Source: Clostridia bacterium
GTDB taxonomy: Bacteria; Bacillota; Clostridia; Oscillospirales; Acutalibacteraceae
DNA length: 41,169 nucleotides
Direction of reading: 5' to 3'
NCBI GenBank assembly: GCA_017449935.1
Contig: JAFSYP010000013.1
Span: 1 to 41,169, forward strand
Shown: positions 17,135 through 24,833 of the stretch, piece by piece
Position numbering within the stretch: the stretch's first letter is position 1
How the letters are laid out: each line of letters begins with the position of its first letter
Made by a program: the position numbers and the translations under genes
Notes under the pieces: generated by a model
What the model was told of the DNA's origin: nothing
The model's input: the letters and a program-made list of their open reading frames with translations, nothing else
Databases searched by the model: none

Positions 17135-19588
17135 GTGCCGCATCTGAATATCGCCAAGGTTGCCGTGGAAAACGCTGCCTACCATTTCGACACGGAGTAC
17201 AGCTACCGTATCCCGGACGGGCTTTTGTCTGCCGCACAGGCGGGCTGCCGCGTTCTGGTGCCGTTCGGCGCCGGTTCTAAAAAACGGCAGGGCGTCATCC
17301 TCGCGACCGAAACGCTGCAGGGCGACACGCCGCAAAAGCTCAAGTCGCTGGCCGAGGTCTCCGACCCGCAGCCCGTACTGAACGCGGAAGGAATACGGCT
17401 GGTGCGCTTTCTCAAGGATCGCACATTCTGCACGCTGTACGAAGCGGCAAAAGCCGTTTTGCCGTCCGGTCTGGGGCGTCGTGTGCGCATCACCTACGCT
17501 TTCGCGCAGGACAGCGCCGAAACGCTTTCGGACGACGAACGGCGCGTGGCCGACTATCTGCGCGAAAAAAACGGCTATATCCGCGAAGAGAAGATCCTTG
17601 CCGATACGAATACGACGGGCGAGATCCTTTCGCGGCTGTATCATGCGGGCGTGCTCGCGCGCAACGTGGATTCCGTGCGCAAGGTTTCGGATATGACGGT
17701 CAAGTCCGCGCGCCTGAGCGATGCGTTCCTGCGCGGCGAGCTTCGCATCGGCAAGCTCACGCAGAAGCAGCAGAGCGTTGTGGAGCTTCTGGGCGACGTG
17801 GGCAGCGCTTCCGTAAAGGAGGTCTGTTACTTCACGGGGCTGACCGCCGCGGTCTGTGCGTCGCTGGAGAAGAAGGGCGTCGTGGAGCTTTTCAGCGCGG
17901 AGGTCTTCCGCAATCCGTATAAAGACGCCGCGCCGGTCGACACGTCACCGATTCGTCTGTCCGACGAGCAGAACGCTGCGTATGCGACGCTGGAAAAGCT
18001 GTTCGTGTCCGGAAAGGGCGCCGCGTCGCTGCTGTACGGCGTGACCGGCAGCGGCAAGACGAAGGTCTACATGAAGCTGATCGACCGCTGTCTGTCCGAC
18101 GGACGCGGTGTGATCCTGATGGTACCGGAAATCGCGCTGACGCCGCAGATGCTGCATCTGTTCCATGCGCGCTACGGTAAGGAAGTTGCGGTGTTCCACA
18201 GCGCGTTGTCCGTCGGCGAACGGCTGGACGAGTGGAAGCGCGTAAAGCGCGGAGAAGCACGGATCGCGGTCGGTACGCGGTCGGCGGTGTTTGCGCCGTT
18301 TGACGATCTGGGACTGATCGTCATGGACGAGGAGCAGGAGAGCGCGTACAAATCCGAGAGCGCGCCGCGCTATCATGCGCGTGACGTGGCGCGGTTCCGC
18401 TGCGCCGAACACGGCGCGCTGCTGGTGCTGGCGTCGGCAACTCCGTCCATCGAATCGTTTGCCGCCGCCGAAAAGGGACGCTATGTGCGCACAACGCTCA
18501 CACAGCGCTTCGCCGGCGCGCTGCTGCCCGAGGTCGTGACGGTCGATATGACCGCCGAACGCAAGCGCGGCAACGCGGGCGAGATCAGCGGAACGCTGCT
18601 CGGCGCGCTGCGTGAAACGCTCGGCGCAGGCCGACAGGCGATTTTGCTGATGAATCGGCGCGGATACCATACCTTCGCGTCCTGTACGGCGTGCGGCCAC
18701 GTGATCACCTGTCCGTCGTGCAGCATCTCCATGACGTATCACCGCGCCAACGAACGGCTGATGTGTCACTACTGCGGACATTCGATCCCGTTCACGGACA
18801 AGTGTCCCGCGTGCGAAGAGCGCGCGGTGCAGTGTACGGGCTTCGGCACGCAGAAGGTGGAGGATGAGCTTCGGCGTCTGCTGCCCGAAGCGCGTATCCT
18901 GCGTATGGATACCGATACCACCATGTCGCGCTTTGCCCATGAGGACAAGCTCGGCCGGTTTGAATCCAGGCAGTACGATATTCTGCTGGGCACGCAGATG
19001 GTGGCCAAAGGACTGGACTTTGAAAACGTGACGCTGGTCGGCGTCATTTCGGTGGACAGTCTTCTTTACAATGACGATTACCGTGCGCTCGAGCGTACCT
19101 TTTCTCTGCTGACACAGGTCGTGGGACGTTCGGGACGCGGTCAATACCGCGGTCAGGCGATCATCCAGACCGCCGCGCCGGAAAACGACGTGCTGGCTAT
19201 GGCGGCACGGCAGGATTATGAGGAGTTCTACCGTACGGAGATCGGCATCCGACGCGTGCTGATCTACCCGCCGTTCTGCGATTTGTGCGTCGTGGCGTTC
19301 ATGGGCGCGGAGGAACTGTTCGTGCGCGGCGCATCGAAAGCATTTCTCGAAATGCTGACGCGTCTGGCGTCCGAAGCGTATGCCGAGCAGAAGCTGATTG
19401 TGCTGGGACCCGCGCCGGCGAAGGTGCTCAAGGTCAGCGACCGGTACCGCTATCGGCTGATCGTCAAATGCAGAAACTCCGCCCGCTTCCGCGCGATGAT
19501 GGCGCAGCTTCTGTGCGAATGCGGAAAGGACAAACGTTTCCGGGAAGTGACCACGCTTGTGGATATCAACCCCGAAAACATATTATAA
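17135..19588 (+). CDS. priA: primosomal protein N' (replication restart helicase PriA)
   Basis: PriA recognises stalled forks and reloads the replicative helicase. The 817-residue protein has an N-terminal DNA-binding domain, a superfamily 2 helicase core with Walker A GVTGSGKTKVY (from about residue 302) and DEEQ at 398-401, and an eight-cysteine zinc region at about 517-567 with CTACG, CPSC, CHYC and CPAC. It ends with the expected VTTLVDINPENIL-type tail. The start is GTG at 17135 with GGGGAG upstream. It leads directly into def and fmt. Confidence 0.95.
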   Translation: MPHLNIAKVAVENAAYHFDTEYSYRIPDGLLSAAQAGCRVLVPFGAGSKKRQGVILATETLQGDTPQKLKSLAEVSDPQPVLNAEGIRLVRFLKDRTFCTLYEAAKAVLPSGLGRRVRITYAFAQDSAETLSDDERRVADYLREKNGYIREEKILADTNTTGEILSRLYHAGVLARNVDSVRKVSDMTVKSARLSDAFLRGELRIGKLTQKQQSVVELLGDVGSASVKEVCYFTGLTAAVCASLEKKGVVELFSAEVFRNPYKDAAPVDTSPIRLSDEQNAAYATLEKLFVSGKGAASLLYGVTGSGKTKVYMKLIDRCLSDGRGVILMVPEIALTPQMLHLFHARYGKEVAVFHSALSVGERLDEWKRVKRGEARIAVGTRSAVFAPFDDLGLIVMDEEQESAYKSESAPRYHARDVARFRCAEHGALLVLASATPSIESFAAAEKGRYVRTTLTQRFAGALLPEVVTVDMTAERKRGNAGEISGTLLGALRETLGAGRQAILLMNRRGYHTFASCTACGHVITCPSCSISMTYHRANERLMCHYCGHSIPFTDKCPACEERAVQCTGFGTQKVEDELRRLLPEARILRMDTDTTMSRFAHEDKLGRFESRQYDILLGTQMVAKGLDFENVTLVGVISVDSLLYNDDYRALERTFSLLTQVVGRSGRGQYRGQAIIQTAAPENDVLAMAARQDYEEFYRTEIGIRRVLIYPPFCDLCVVAFMGAEELFVRGASKAFLEMLTRLASEAYAEQKLIVLGPAPAKVLKVSDRYRYRLIVKCRNSARFRAMMAQLLCECGKDKRFREVTTLVDINPENIL

Positions 19589-19601
19589 TATAGGTGGGAC
19601 T

Positions 19602-20048
19602 ATGGGATACAGAGAAATCGTTAAGGTCGGAGATCCGATCCTCAAAAAGAAAAGCCGCAAGGTCGAGGTATTCGACGAAAAGCTCGCGCGGCTGATCGAG
19701 GATATGAAAGAAACGATGTACCATTTTGAGGGCGTGGGACTGGCCGCCGTGCAGATCGGCGTGCTGCGCCGCGTGGTCGTGATGGACTGCGGAGACGGCT
19801 TTTTGGAGCTGGTGAATCCTCAGATCATCTCCGCCGAGGGCGAGCAAGAGGCGCAGGAAGGCTGCCTCTCGCTGCCGGGAGAATACGGCGTGACAAAGCG
19901 TCCGGCCGTCGTCAAGGTACAGGCGCAGGACCGCACGGGGAAATGGCACATCTACAAGGGTACCGAATTGAAAGCGCGGTGCTTTTGTCATGAACTGGAT
20001 CATCTTGAGGGGATCATCTTCACGCAAAAGGTGATCCGTAAAGAATAA
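19602..20048 (+). CDS. def: peptide deformylase
   Basis: Removes the formyl group from new protein N-termini, a metalloenzyme. The 148-residue protein has all three motifs: GVGLAAVQIG (44-53), EGCLSLPG with metal ligand Cys88, and HELDH with ligands His130 and His134 and catalytic Glu131. It has a compact type I-like layout without the insertion seen in Gram-positive type II enzymes. It is paired with fmt, its functional counterpart, 30 bases downstream. Confidence 0.96.
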   Translation: MGYREIVKVGDPILKKKSRKVEVFDEKLARLIEDMKETMYHFEGVGLAAVQIGVLRRVVVMDCGDGFLELVNPQIISAEGEQEAQEGCLSLPGEYGVTKRPAVVKVQAQDRTGKWHIYKGTELKARCFCHELDHLEGIIFTQKVIRKE

Positions 20049-20078
20049 TTCATATTTGCGACACAGGAGCGAAACAGT

Positions 20079-21008
20079 ATGCGTGTAGTATTTATGGGAA
20101 CCCCGGAGTTTTCCGTGCCGTGTCTTGCGCGTCTGCTTGCGGACGGATACGAGGTCGTCGGCGTGTTTACCCAGCCGGATAAGCCGAAGGGACGCGGCAA
20201 TCAGGTGACGCCGCCTCCGGTCAAGGTCTTTGCGCTGGAACACGGCGTGCCGGTCTTTCAGCCGCGCTCCATGCGCGACGGCGAAGCGATGCAGATCCTG
20301 CGTCAGCTGCAGCCGGAGCTCGTGGTCGTGACAGCGTTCGGAAAGATCCTCCCGCAGGAGGTGCTGGAGTTCCCGAAATACGGCTGTATCAATATCCATG
20401 CTTCTCTCTTGCCGCGCTACCGCGGCGCGGCGCCGATCCAGTGGGCGGTCCTGAACGGCGAGACCGTTTCGGGCGTCACGTCCATGCAGATGGACGTCGG
20501 ACTGGACACGGGCGATATGCTGCTGCAGAGGGAAACGGCGATAGATGAGGATATGACGGCGGGCGAGCTGCACGACGTGTTGTCCGTGCTCGGCGCCGAG
20601 GTGCTGTCCGAAACGCTTGCCGCGCTGCAAAGCGGCACGCTGCATCCCGAAAAGCAGGACGACGCGCTGTCTAACTACGCGCCGATGCTGACGAAAGAAA
20701 TGTCGCGGATCGACTTTACGAAACCCGCGGCGGCGGTGCACGACCACATCCGCGGACTCTCTCCGTGGCCGACGGCAAGCCTTGTCGCCGACGGCAAGAC
20801 GCTCAAGGTCCACCGCAGCGCGCGCTGCGCGGATGCGGGCGGGCTGCCGGGCGAAGTGATGGAGAGCGGCAGGCGGCTGGTCATTTCTTGTGGGGACGGA
20901 CGGTGCGTGGAGCTGCTGACCGTGCAGGCCGAGGGCAAAAAAGCGATGACGGCTGCGGACTATCTGCGGGGCAATCCCTTGCCGAAGGGAACAATCCTTA
21001 ATTCCTGA
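20079..21008 (+). CDS. fmt: methionyl-tRNA formyltransferase
   Basis: Formylates initiator Met-tRNA with 10-formyltetrahydrofolate. The 309-residue protein opens with RVVFMGTPEFSVP and has the catalytic region CINIHASLLPRYRGAAPIQW, followed by TGVTSM/MDVGLDTGDML-type segments. A C-terminal tRNA-binding OB-like domain runs from about residue 205. The ATG at 20079 follows AGGAGCG. It is co-oriented with def and followed by a zinc peptidase gene after 14 bases. Confidence 0.96.
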   Translation: MRVVFMGTPEFSVPCLARLLADGYEVVGVFTQPDKPKGRGNQVTPPPVKVFALEHGVPVFQPRSMRDGEAMQILRQLQPELVVVTAFGKILPQEVLEFPKYGCINIHASLLPRYRGAAPIQWAVLNGETVSGVTSMQMDVGLDTGDMLLQRETAIDEDMTAGELHDVLSVLGAEVLSETLAALQSGTLHPEKQDDALSNYAPMLTKEMSRIDFTKPAAAVHDHIRGLSPWPTASLVADGKTLKVHRSARCADAGGLPGEVMESGRRLVISCGDGRCVELLTVQAEGKKAMTAADYLRGNPLPKGTILNS

Positions 21009-21022
21009 AAGGAGCGATCGGT

Positions 21023-21730
21023 ATGACTTTTCAACCCGGTTACGGAATCGACATTTATTATATCGTGCTGGTGATCCCGGCCTTTCTTCTTGCGCTCTGG
21101 GCGCAGATCAAGGTGAAGGGGACCTACCGCAAAATGTCCGCCGTGCGCAATTCGAGAGGACTGACCGGCGCGCAGGCGGCGTCCCGCGTGCTGTATGAGC
21201 ACGGCATCACCAATGTGCGCATCGAGCGCACCGCCGGTACGCTGACCGACCATTTTGATCCGCGCGACAATGTGATCCGCCTGTCGGAGGGCGTTTTTGA
21301 CAGTACGAGCGTGGCGGCGGTCGGCATTGCCTGCCACGAAGCCGGCCATGCCGTGCAGCACGCCAAGGATTACGCGCCCATCCGGGTGCGCAACGCGATC
21401 CTGCCCGTATGCAACATCGGCTCGAAGATCGGGCTGCCGCTGGCGATCGTCGGTCTGATGATCGGCTCCATGCTCGGCAACTGGCTGTTCTGGGCCGGTA
21501 TCATGCTGTATGCGCTGGTGGCGCTGTTCCAGCTTGTGACGCTGCCTGTCGAATTCAACGCCAGTCACCGTGCGCTGCAGGCGATCGACGATACGGGGAT
21601 GCTTGCCGGCGAAGAGTACAAAGGCGCGCGCAAGGTGTTGACGGCCGCCGCGCTGACGTATGTCGCGGCGCTGGCCGTATCGCTGGCCAACCTGCTGCGT
21701 TTGATCCTGCGCAGCACCCGCAGAAGATAA
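21023..21730 (+). CDS. zinc metallopeptidase, YugP family
   Basis: A 235-residue membrane peptidase of the YugP/DUF3 type (zinc-dependent neutral-protease family). The zinc motif HEAGH lies at residues 105-109. One membrane helix precedes it (about 8-28), and hydrophobic segments at about 140-190 and 205-230 follow. A second acidic ligand region, LPVEFNASHRAL, is typical. A gene of this family between fmt and rsmB is usual in Clostridia. The substrate is unknown. A strong AAAGGAG lies before the ATG. Confidence 0.88.
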   Translation: MTFQPGYGIDIYYIVLVIPAFLLALWAQIKVKGTYRKMSAVRNSRGLTGAQAASRVLYEHGITNVRIERTAGTLTDHFDPRDNVIRLSEGVFDSTSVAAVGIACHEAGHAVQHAKDYAPIRVRNAILPVCNIGSKIGLPLAIVGLMIGSMLGNWLFWAGIMLYALVALFQLVTLPVEFNASHRALQAIDDTGMLAGEEYKGARKVLTAAALTYVAALAVSLANLLRLILRSTRRR

Positions 21731-21732
21731 GC

Positions 21733-23049
21733 ATGGACAAAGCAAGGCATGCGGCGTATGAGACGCTGCTGCGTATAGAACGCGACGGCGCATATTCCAA
21801 TCTCGCGCTTTCCGCCGCGCTCGACAGCGGCGGCTTCTCGGCCGCCGACAGTGCGTTTGCCGCGGCGCTCGTCTATACGACGGTGGAGCGGCAGATCACA
21901 ATCGACGATCAGCTTTCGCGGTATCTGCGTCAGCCGCTCAAAAAACTGCGGCCGGAAGTGCGCATCGTTCTGCGCATGGGCGCGTCGCAGATCCTCTTTA
22001 TGGACAAGGTCCCCGCATCCGCCGCCGTCAACGAAAGCGTACGGCTGGTGCGGCAGAATAAAAACATCGCATGGGCGGCGGGATTGGTCAACGCCGTGCT
22101 GCGCAAAACGGCGCAGAACGGGCTGTGTCTGCCGCAGGGCGAGGACGACGACGCGCGCAGCGTGCGGTATTCCTGCCCGAAATGGCTCGTGCGTCTTTGG
22201 ACAGACGCATACGGAAAGGACGAGGCGGACGCGATCATGGCGAGGGCGCTCGGCGGTACGCAGACGGTCGTGCGCGTCAACACGCTGAAGACGGACGCCG
22301 GGACGCTCGCGCAAACGCTGGCCGCCGAGGGCGTGCAGACGCGCCCGTTCGACGGTCTGCCGGACGCGCTGATCCTGGAAAAATGCGGCGCGCCGGAGCG
22401 GCTGTGTGCATTTGCGGACGGCTTGTTCCACGTGCAGGACGCCGCATCGCAGTACTGCTGTCGTGCGCTGGACGTGCAGCCGGGCCAGACGGTGTATGAC
22501 GTATGCGCCGCGCCGGGCGGAAAGAGCTTCACGCTCGCACAGATCATGAAAAACACGGGCAGCCTCTGCGCGTTCGATCTGTACGAACAGCGCGTGCGCC
22601 TGATCGCGGAGGGCGCGTCGCGGCTCGGCGTCGGCAACTTGCGCGCCGCCGTATGGGACGCCGCTGTGCGTGACGACAGCCGCCCGAGGGCCGACCGCGT
22701 GCTGTGCGACGTTCCGTGTTCCGGACTCGGCGTGATCGCCAAGAAACCGGAGATCCGTTATAAAACGCCGCAGGAGATTGACAAACTGCGGGATTTACAG
22801 TACAATATACTGTGTATATCTGCATCTTATCTGAAAAAAGGCGGCATATTGGTCTATTCCACATGCAGTTTGAACCCGCAGGAGAATGAAGAGATCTGCC
22901 GCAAATTTTTAGCGGAGCATCCGTCGTTTCGCACGCTTGAGATCCTGCCCGATGTGGACAAGCGTGTGCAGGACAATATGGTGACGCTGCTGCCGCACCG
23001 CAGCCGTTCAGACGGCTTCTTTATCACCGCGATGACCGAAACGGAGTGA
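21733..23049 (+). CDS. rsmB: 16S rRNA (cytosine-967 C5)-methyltransferase
   Basis: RsmB methylates C967 of 16S rRNA using S-adenosylmethionine. The 438-residue protein has an N-terminal NusB-like domain (about 1-135) and a methyltransferase domain with the SAM site VCAAPGGKSF and two catalytic cysteine motifs, DVPCSGLGVI and YSTCSLNPQENE. The ATG at 21733 follows the peptidase stop by 2 bases. A longer in-frame opening upstream overlaps the peptidase and is a shadow. rlmN follows after 4 bases. Confidence 0.95.
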   Translation: MDKARHAAYETLLRIERDGAYSNLALSAALDSGGFSAADSAFAAALVYTTVERQITIDDQLSRYLRQPLKKLRPEVRIVLRMGASQILFMDKVPASAAVNESVRLVRQNKNIAWAAGLVNAVLRKTAQNGLCLPQGEDDDARSVRYSCPKWLVRLWTDAYGKDEADAIMARALGGTQTVVRVNTLKTDAGTLAQTLAAEGVQTRPFDGLPDALILEKCGAPERLCAFADGLFHVQDAASQYCCRALDVQPGQTVYDVCAAPGGKSFTLAQIMKNTGSLCAFDLYEQRVRLIAEGASRLGVGNLRAAVWDAAVRDDSRPRADRVLCDVPCSGLGVIAKKPEIRYKTPQEIDKLRDLQYNILCISASYLKKGGILVYSTCSLNPQENEEICRKFLAEHPSFRTLEILPDVDKRVQDNMVTLLPHRSRSDGFFITAMTETE

Positions 23050-23053
23050 GCCA

Positions 23054-24097
23054 ATGCCCAAAACGGACATCAAATCCATGACGCTCGACGAACTGGCGAG
23101 GGAAACGGCCTCGTCGGGTCTTCCGTCGTTTAGAGCAGGGCAGATCTTCGACTGGCTCCAGGTCCGCGGCGCGACCGACTTTGAAGAGATGACGAACCTG
23201 CCCAAATCGCTCCGTGCGGAACTGGCGCAGCGGTACGAGCTGCGCAGCTGCACGGTCGTGCGCAGACTTGAATCCAAGGACGACACGGTCAAGTACCTGT
23301 TTCGTCTGATTGACGGCGAATGCGTCGAATCGGTCCTGATGCATTACAAATACGGCTACACGCTCTGCGTTTCTTCACAGGTCGGGTGCAAAATGGGCTG
23401 CGCGTTCTGCGCGTCTACGCTCGGCGGTTTCGTGCGCAGTCTGACGGCGTCGGAAATCCTCAGCCAGATCCATGCCGCCCAGCGGGACCGCGGCGTCCGC
23501 GTCTCGCACGTCGTGCTCATGGGGATGGGCGAGCCGCTGGACAATTTCGACAACGTCATGCGTTTTCTCGATCTTGTCGGCGACGCAAAGGGGCTCAACC
23601 TGAGTATGCGCAACATTTCCCTGTCCACTTGCGGATTGGTGCCGCGTATCTATGACCTGATGGAGCGTGACTATCCGCTCACCCTGTCTATATCCATCCA
23701 TGCGCCGAACGACGAAATCCGTTCGCGCATCATGCCGGTGAACCGCAGCTATCCGATCGAGGAACTGCTGCGCGCTTGCCGCGTGTATGCCGAGCGAACG
23801 AAACGACGCATTTCCTTTGAGTATACGATGATCCACGGCGTCAACGACAGCGACGCCTGCGCGCGGGAGCTGGCGGGGCGGCTGCGCGGGATGCTCGCGC
23901 ACGTCAATCTGATCCCCGCCAATGAGTTTCGTGAAAGTCCGTACGCACGCAGCGGCGCGGACAGAGTGGAACGGTTTGCCGAGATCCTGCGAAAATGCGG
24001 CGTGAATGCCACGGTCCGCCGGTCCCTCGGCTCCGATATTGACGCTTCCTGCGGACAGCTTCGTCTGCACAACCAAAAGGAGGTTGATCGAACATGA
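23054..24097 (+). CDS. rlmN: 23S rRNA (adenine-2503 C2)-methyltransferase RlmN
   Basis: A radical SAM enzyme that methylates A2503 of 23S rRNA and A37 of some tRNAs. The 347-residue protein has the iron-sulfur motif CKMGCAFC (Cys112, 116, 119), GGMGEP-like LMGMGEPLDN, and Cys333 in DASCGQLR, which should accept the methyl group. The chloramphenicol-florfenicol resistance relative Cfr is shorter at the start, so RlmN is preferred. It overlaps prpC by 4 bases. Confidence 0.95.
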   Translation: MPKTDIKSMTLDELARETASSGLPSFRAGQIFDWLQVRGATDFEEMTNLPKSLRAELAQRYELRSCTVVRRLESKDDTVKYLFRLIDGECVESVLMHYKYGYTLCVSSQVGCKMGCAFCASTLGGFVRSLTASEILSQIHAAQRDRGVRVSHVVLMGMGEPLDNFDNVMRFLDLVGDAKGLNLSMRNISLSTCGLVPRIYDLMERDYPLTLSISIHAPNDEIRSRIMPVNRSYPIEELLRACRVYAERTKRRISFEYTMIHGVNDSDACARELAGRLRGMLAHVNLIPANEFRESPYARSGADRVERFAEILRKCGVNATVRRSLGSDIDASCGQLRLHNQKEVDRT

Positions 24098-24822
24098 TCC
24101 TTGCAAAAAAAACCGACGTCGGCCAGGTTCGCAGCATGAACCAGGATGCTTGCGCCGCGGGCGAATTCCCGGACGGTATGGCCTGGGCTGTCGTGTGCGA
24201 CGGTATGGGCGGCGCCGCGAGCGGCGACGTTGCCAGCACGACGGCGGTCAAGATCATCTCCGAGCGCATCCAGAAATCGTATCGGGAAGGGATGCAGGCC
24301 AACTCCATCCGCAGCGTGCTGTTTACCGCGATCGAGGCGGCAAACTCCGTGGTGTTCGAGATGTCTCTGTCCAACCCCGCGTTTGAGGGGATGGGCACCA
24401 CGGTCGTCGCGGCGATCTTGCGCGAGGACGCGGTCTATATCGCACATGCCGGAGACAGCCGCGCATACCGCATCACGGATTCGTGCATCATGCAGCTCAC
24501 GCGCGATCACTCCATGGTACAGGCCATGGTCGACCGCGGAGAGCTGACGCCCTCCGAGGCGCGGGAGCATCCGCGCAAAAACATCATCACCCGTGCGCTC
24601 GGTGTGGGCGAGCGGATCCCGATCGACTTTTGCGAGGAACCGTTCGATAAGACGGATCTTCTTCTGATCTGCACGGACGGACTGACGAATATGGTCGAGG
24701 ACGAGGAGATCTTCCGCGCCGCACGGCAGACCGCTGCGGGCGAGCTGCCCGAAAAGCTGGTGCAGACGGCAAATCAGAACGGCGGACTGGACAATGTCAC
24801 GGTCGTCACGATCGCGTATTAA
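24094..24822 (+). CDS. prpC: PP2C-type serine/threonine phosphatase (PrpC/Stp)
   Basis: Dephosphorylates targets of the neighbouring PASTA kinase. The 242-residue PPM phosphatase has the acidic metal-binding motifs in VRSMNQDA, VVCDGMGGAASGDVAS, HAGDSRAYRI, CTDGLTNMV and GGLDNVTVV. AAAGGAGG upstream and the ATGA overlap with rlmN fix the start. The kinase gene follows after 11 bases, as in other Firmicutes, so kinase and phosphatase are made together. Confidence 0.95.
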   Translation: MILAKKTDVGQVRSMNQDACAAGEFPDGMAWAVVCDGMGGAASGDVASTTAVKIISERIQKSYREGMQANSIRSVLFTAIEAANSVVFEMSLSNPAFEGMGTTVVAAILREDAVYIAHAGDSRAYRITDSCIMQLTRDHSMVQAMVDRGELTPSEAREHPRKNIITRALGVGERIPIDFCEEPFDKTDLLLICTDGLTNMVEDEEIFRAARQTAAGELPEKLVQTANQNGGLDNVTVVTIAY

Positions 24823-24833
24823 AGGAGTATCGT

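Noticed and set aside
19584-19589. Perfect TATAAT at the end of priA as a def promoter
   Set aside because: No -35 sequence lies at 16-18 bases; the nearest TTGTGG is 21 bases away. I did not list it as a promoter.
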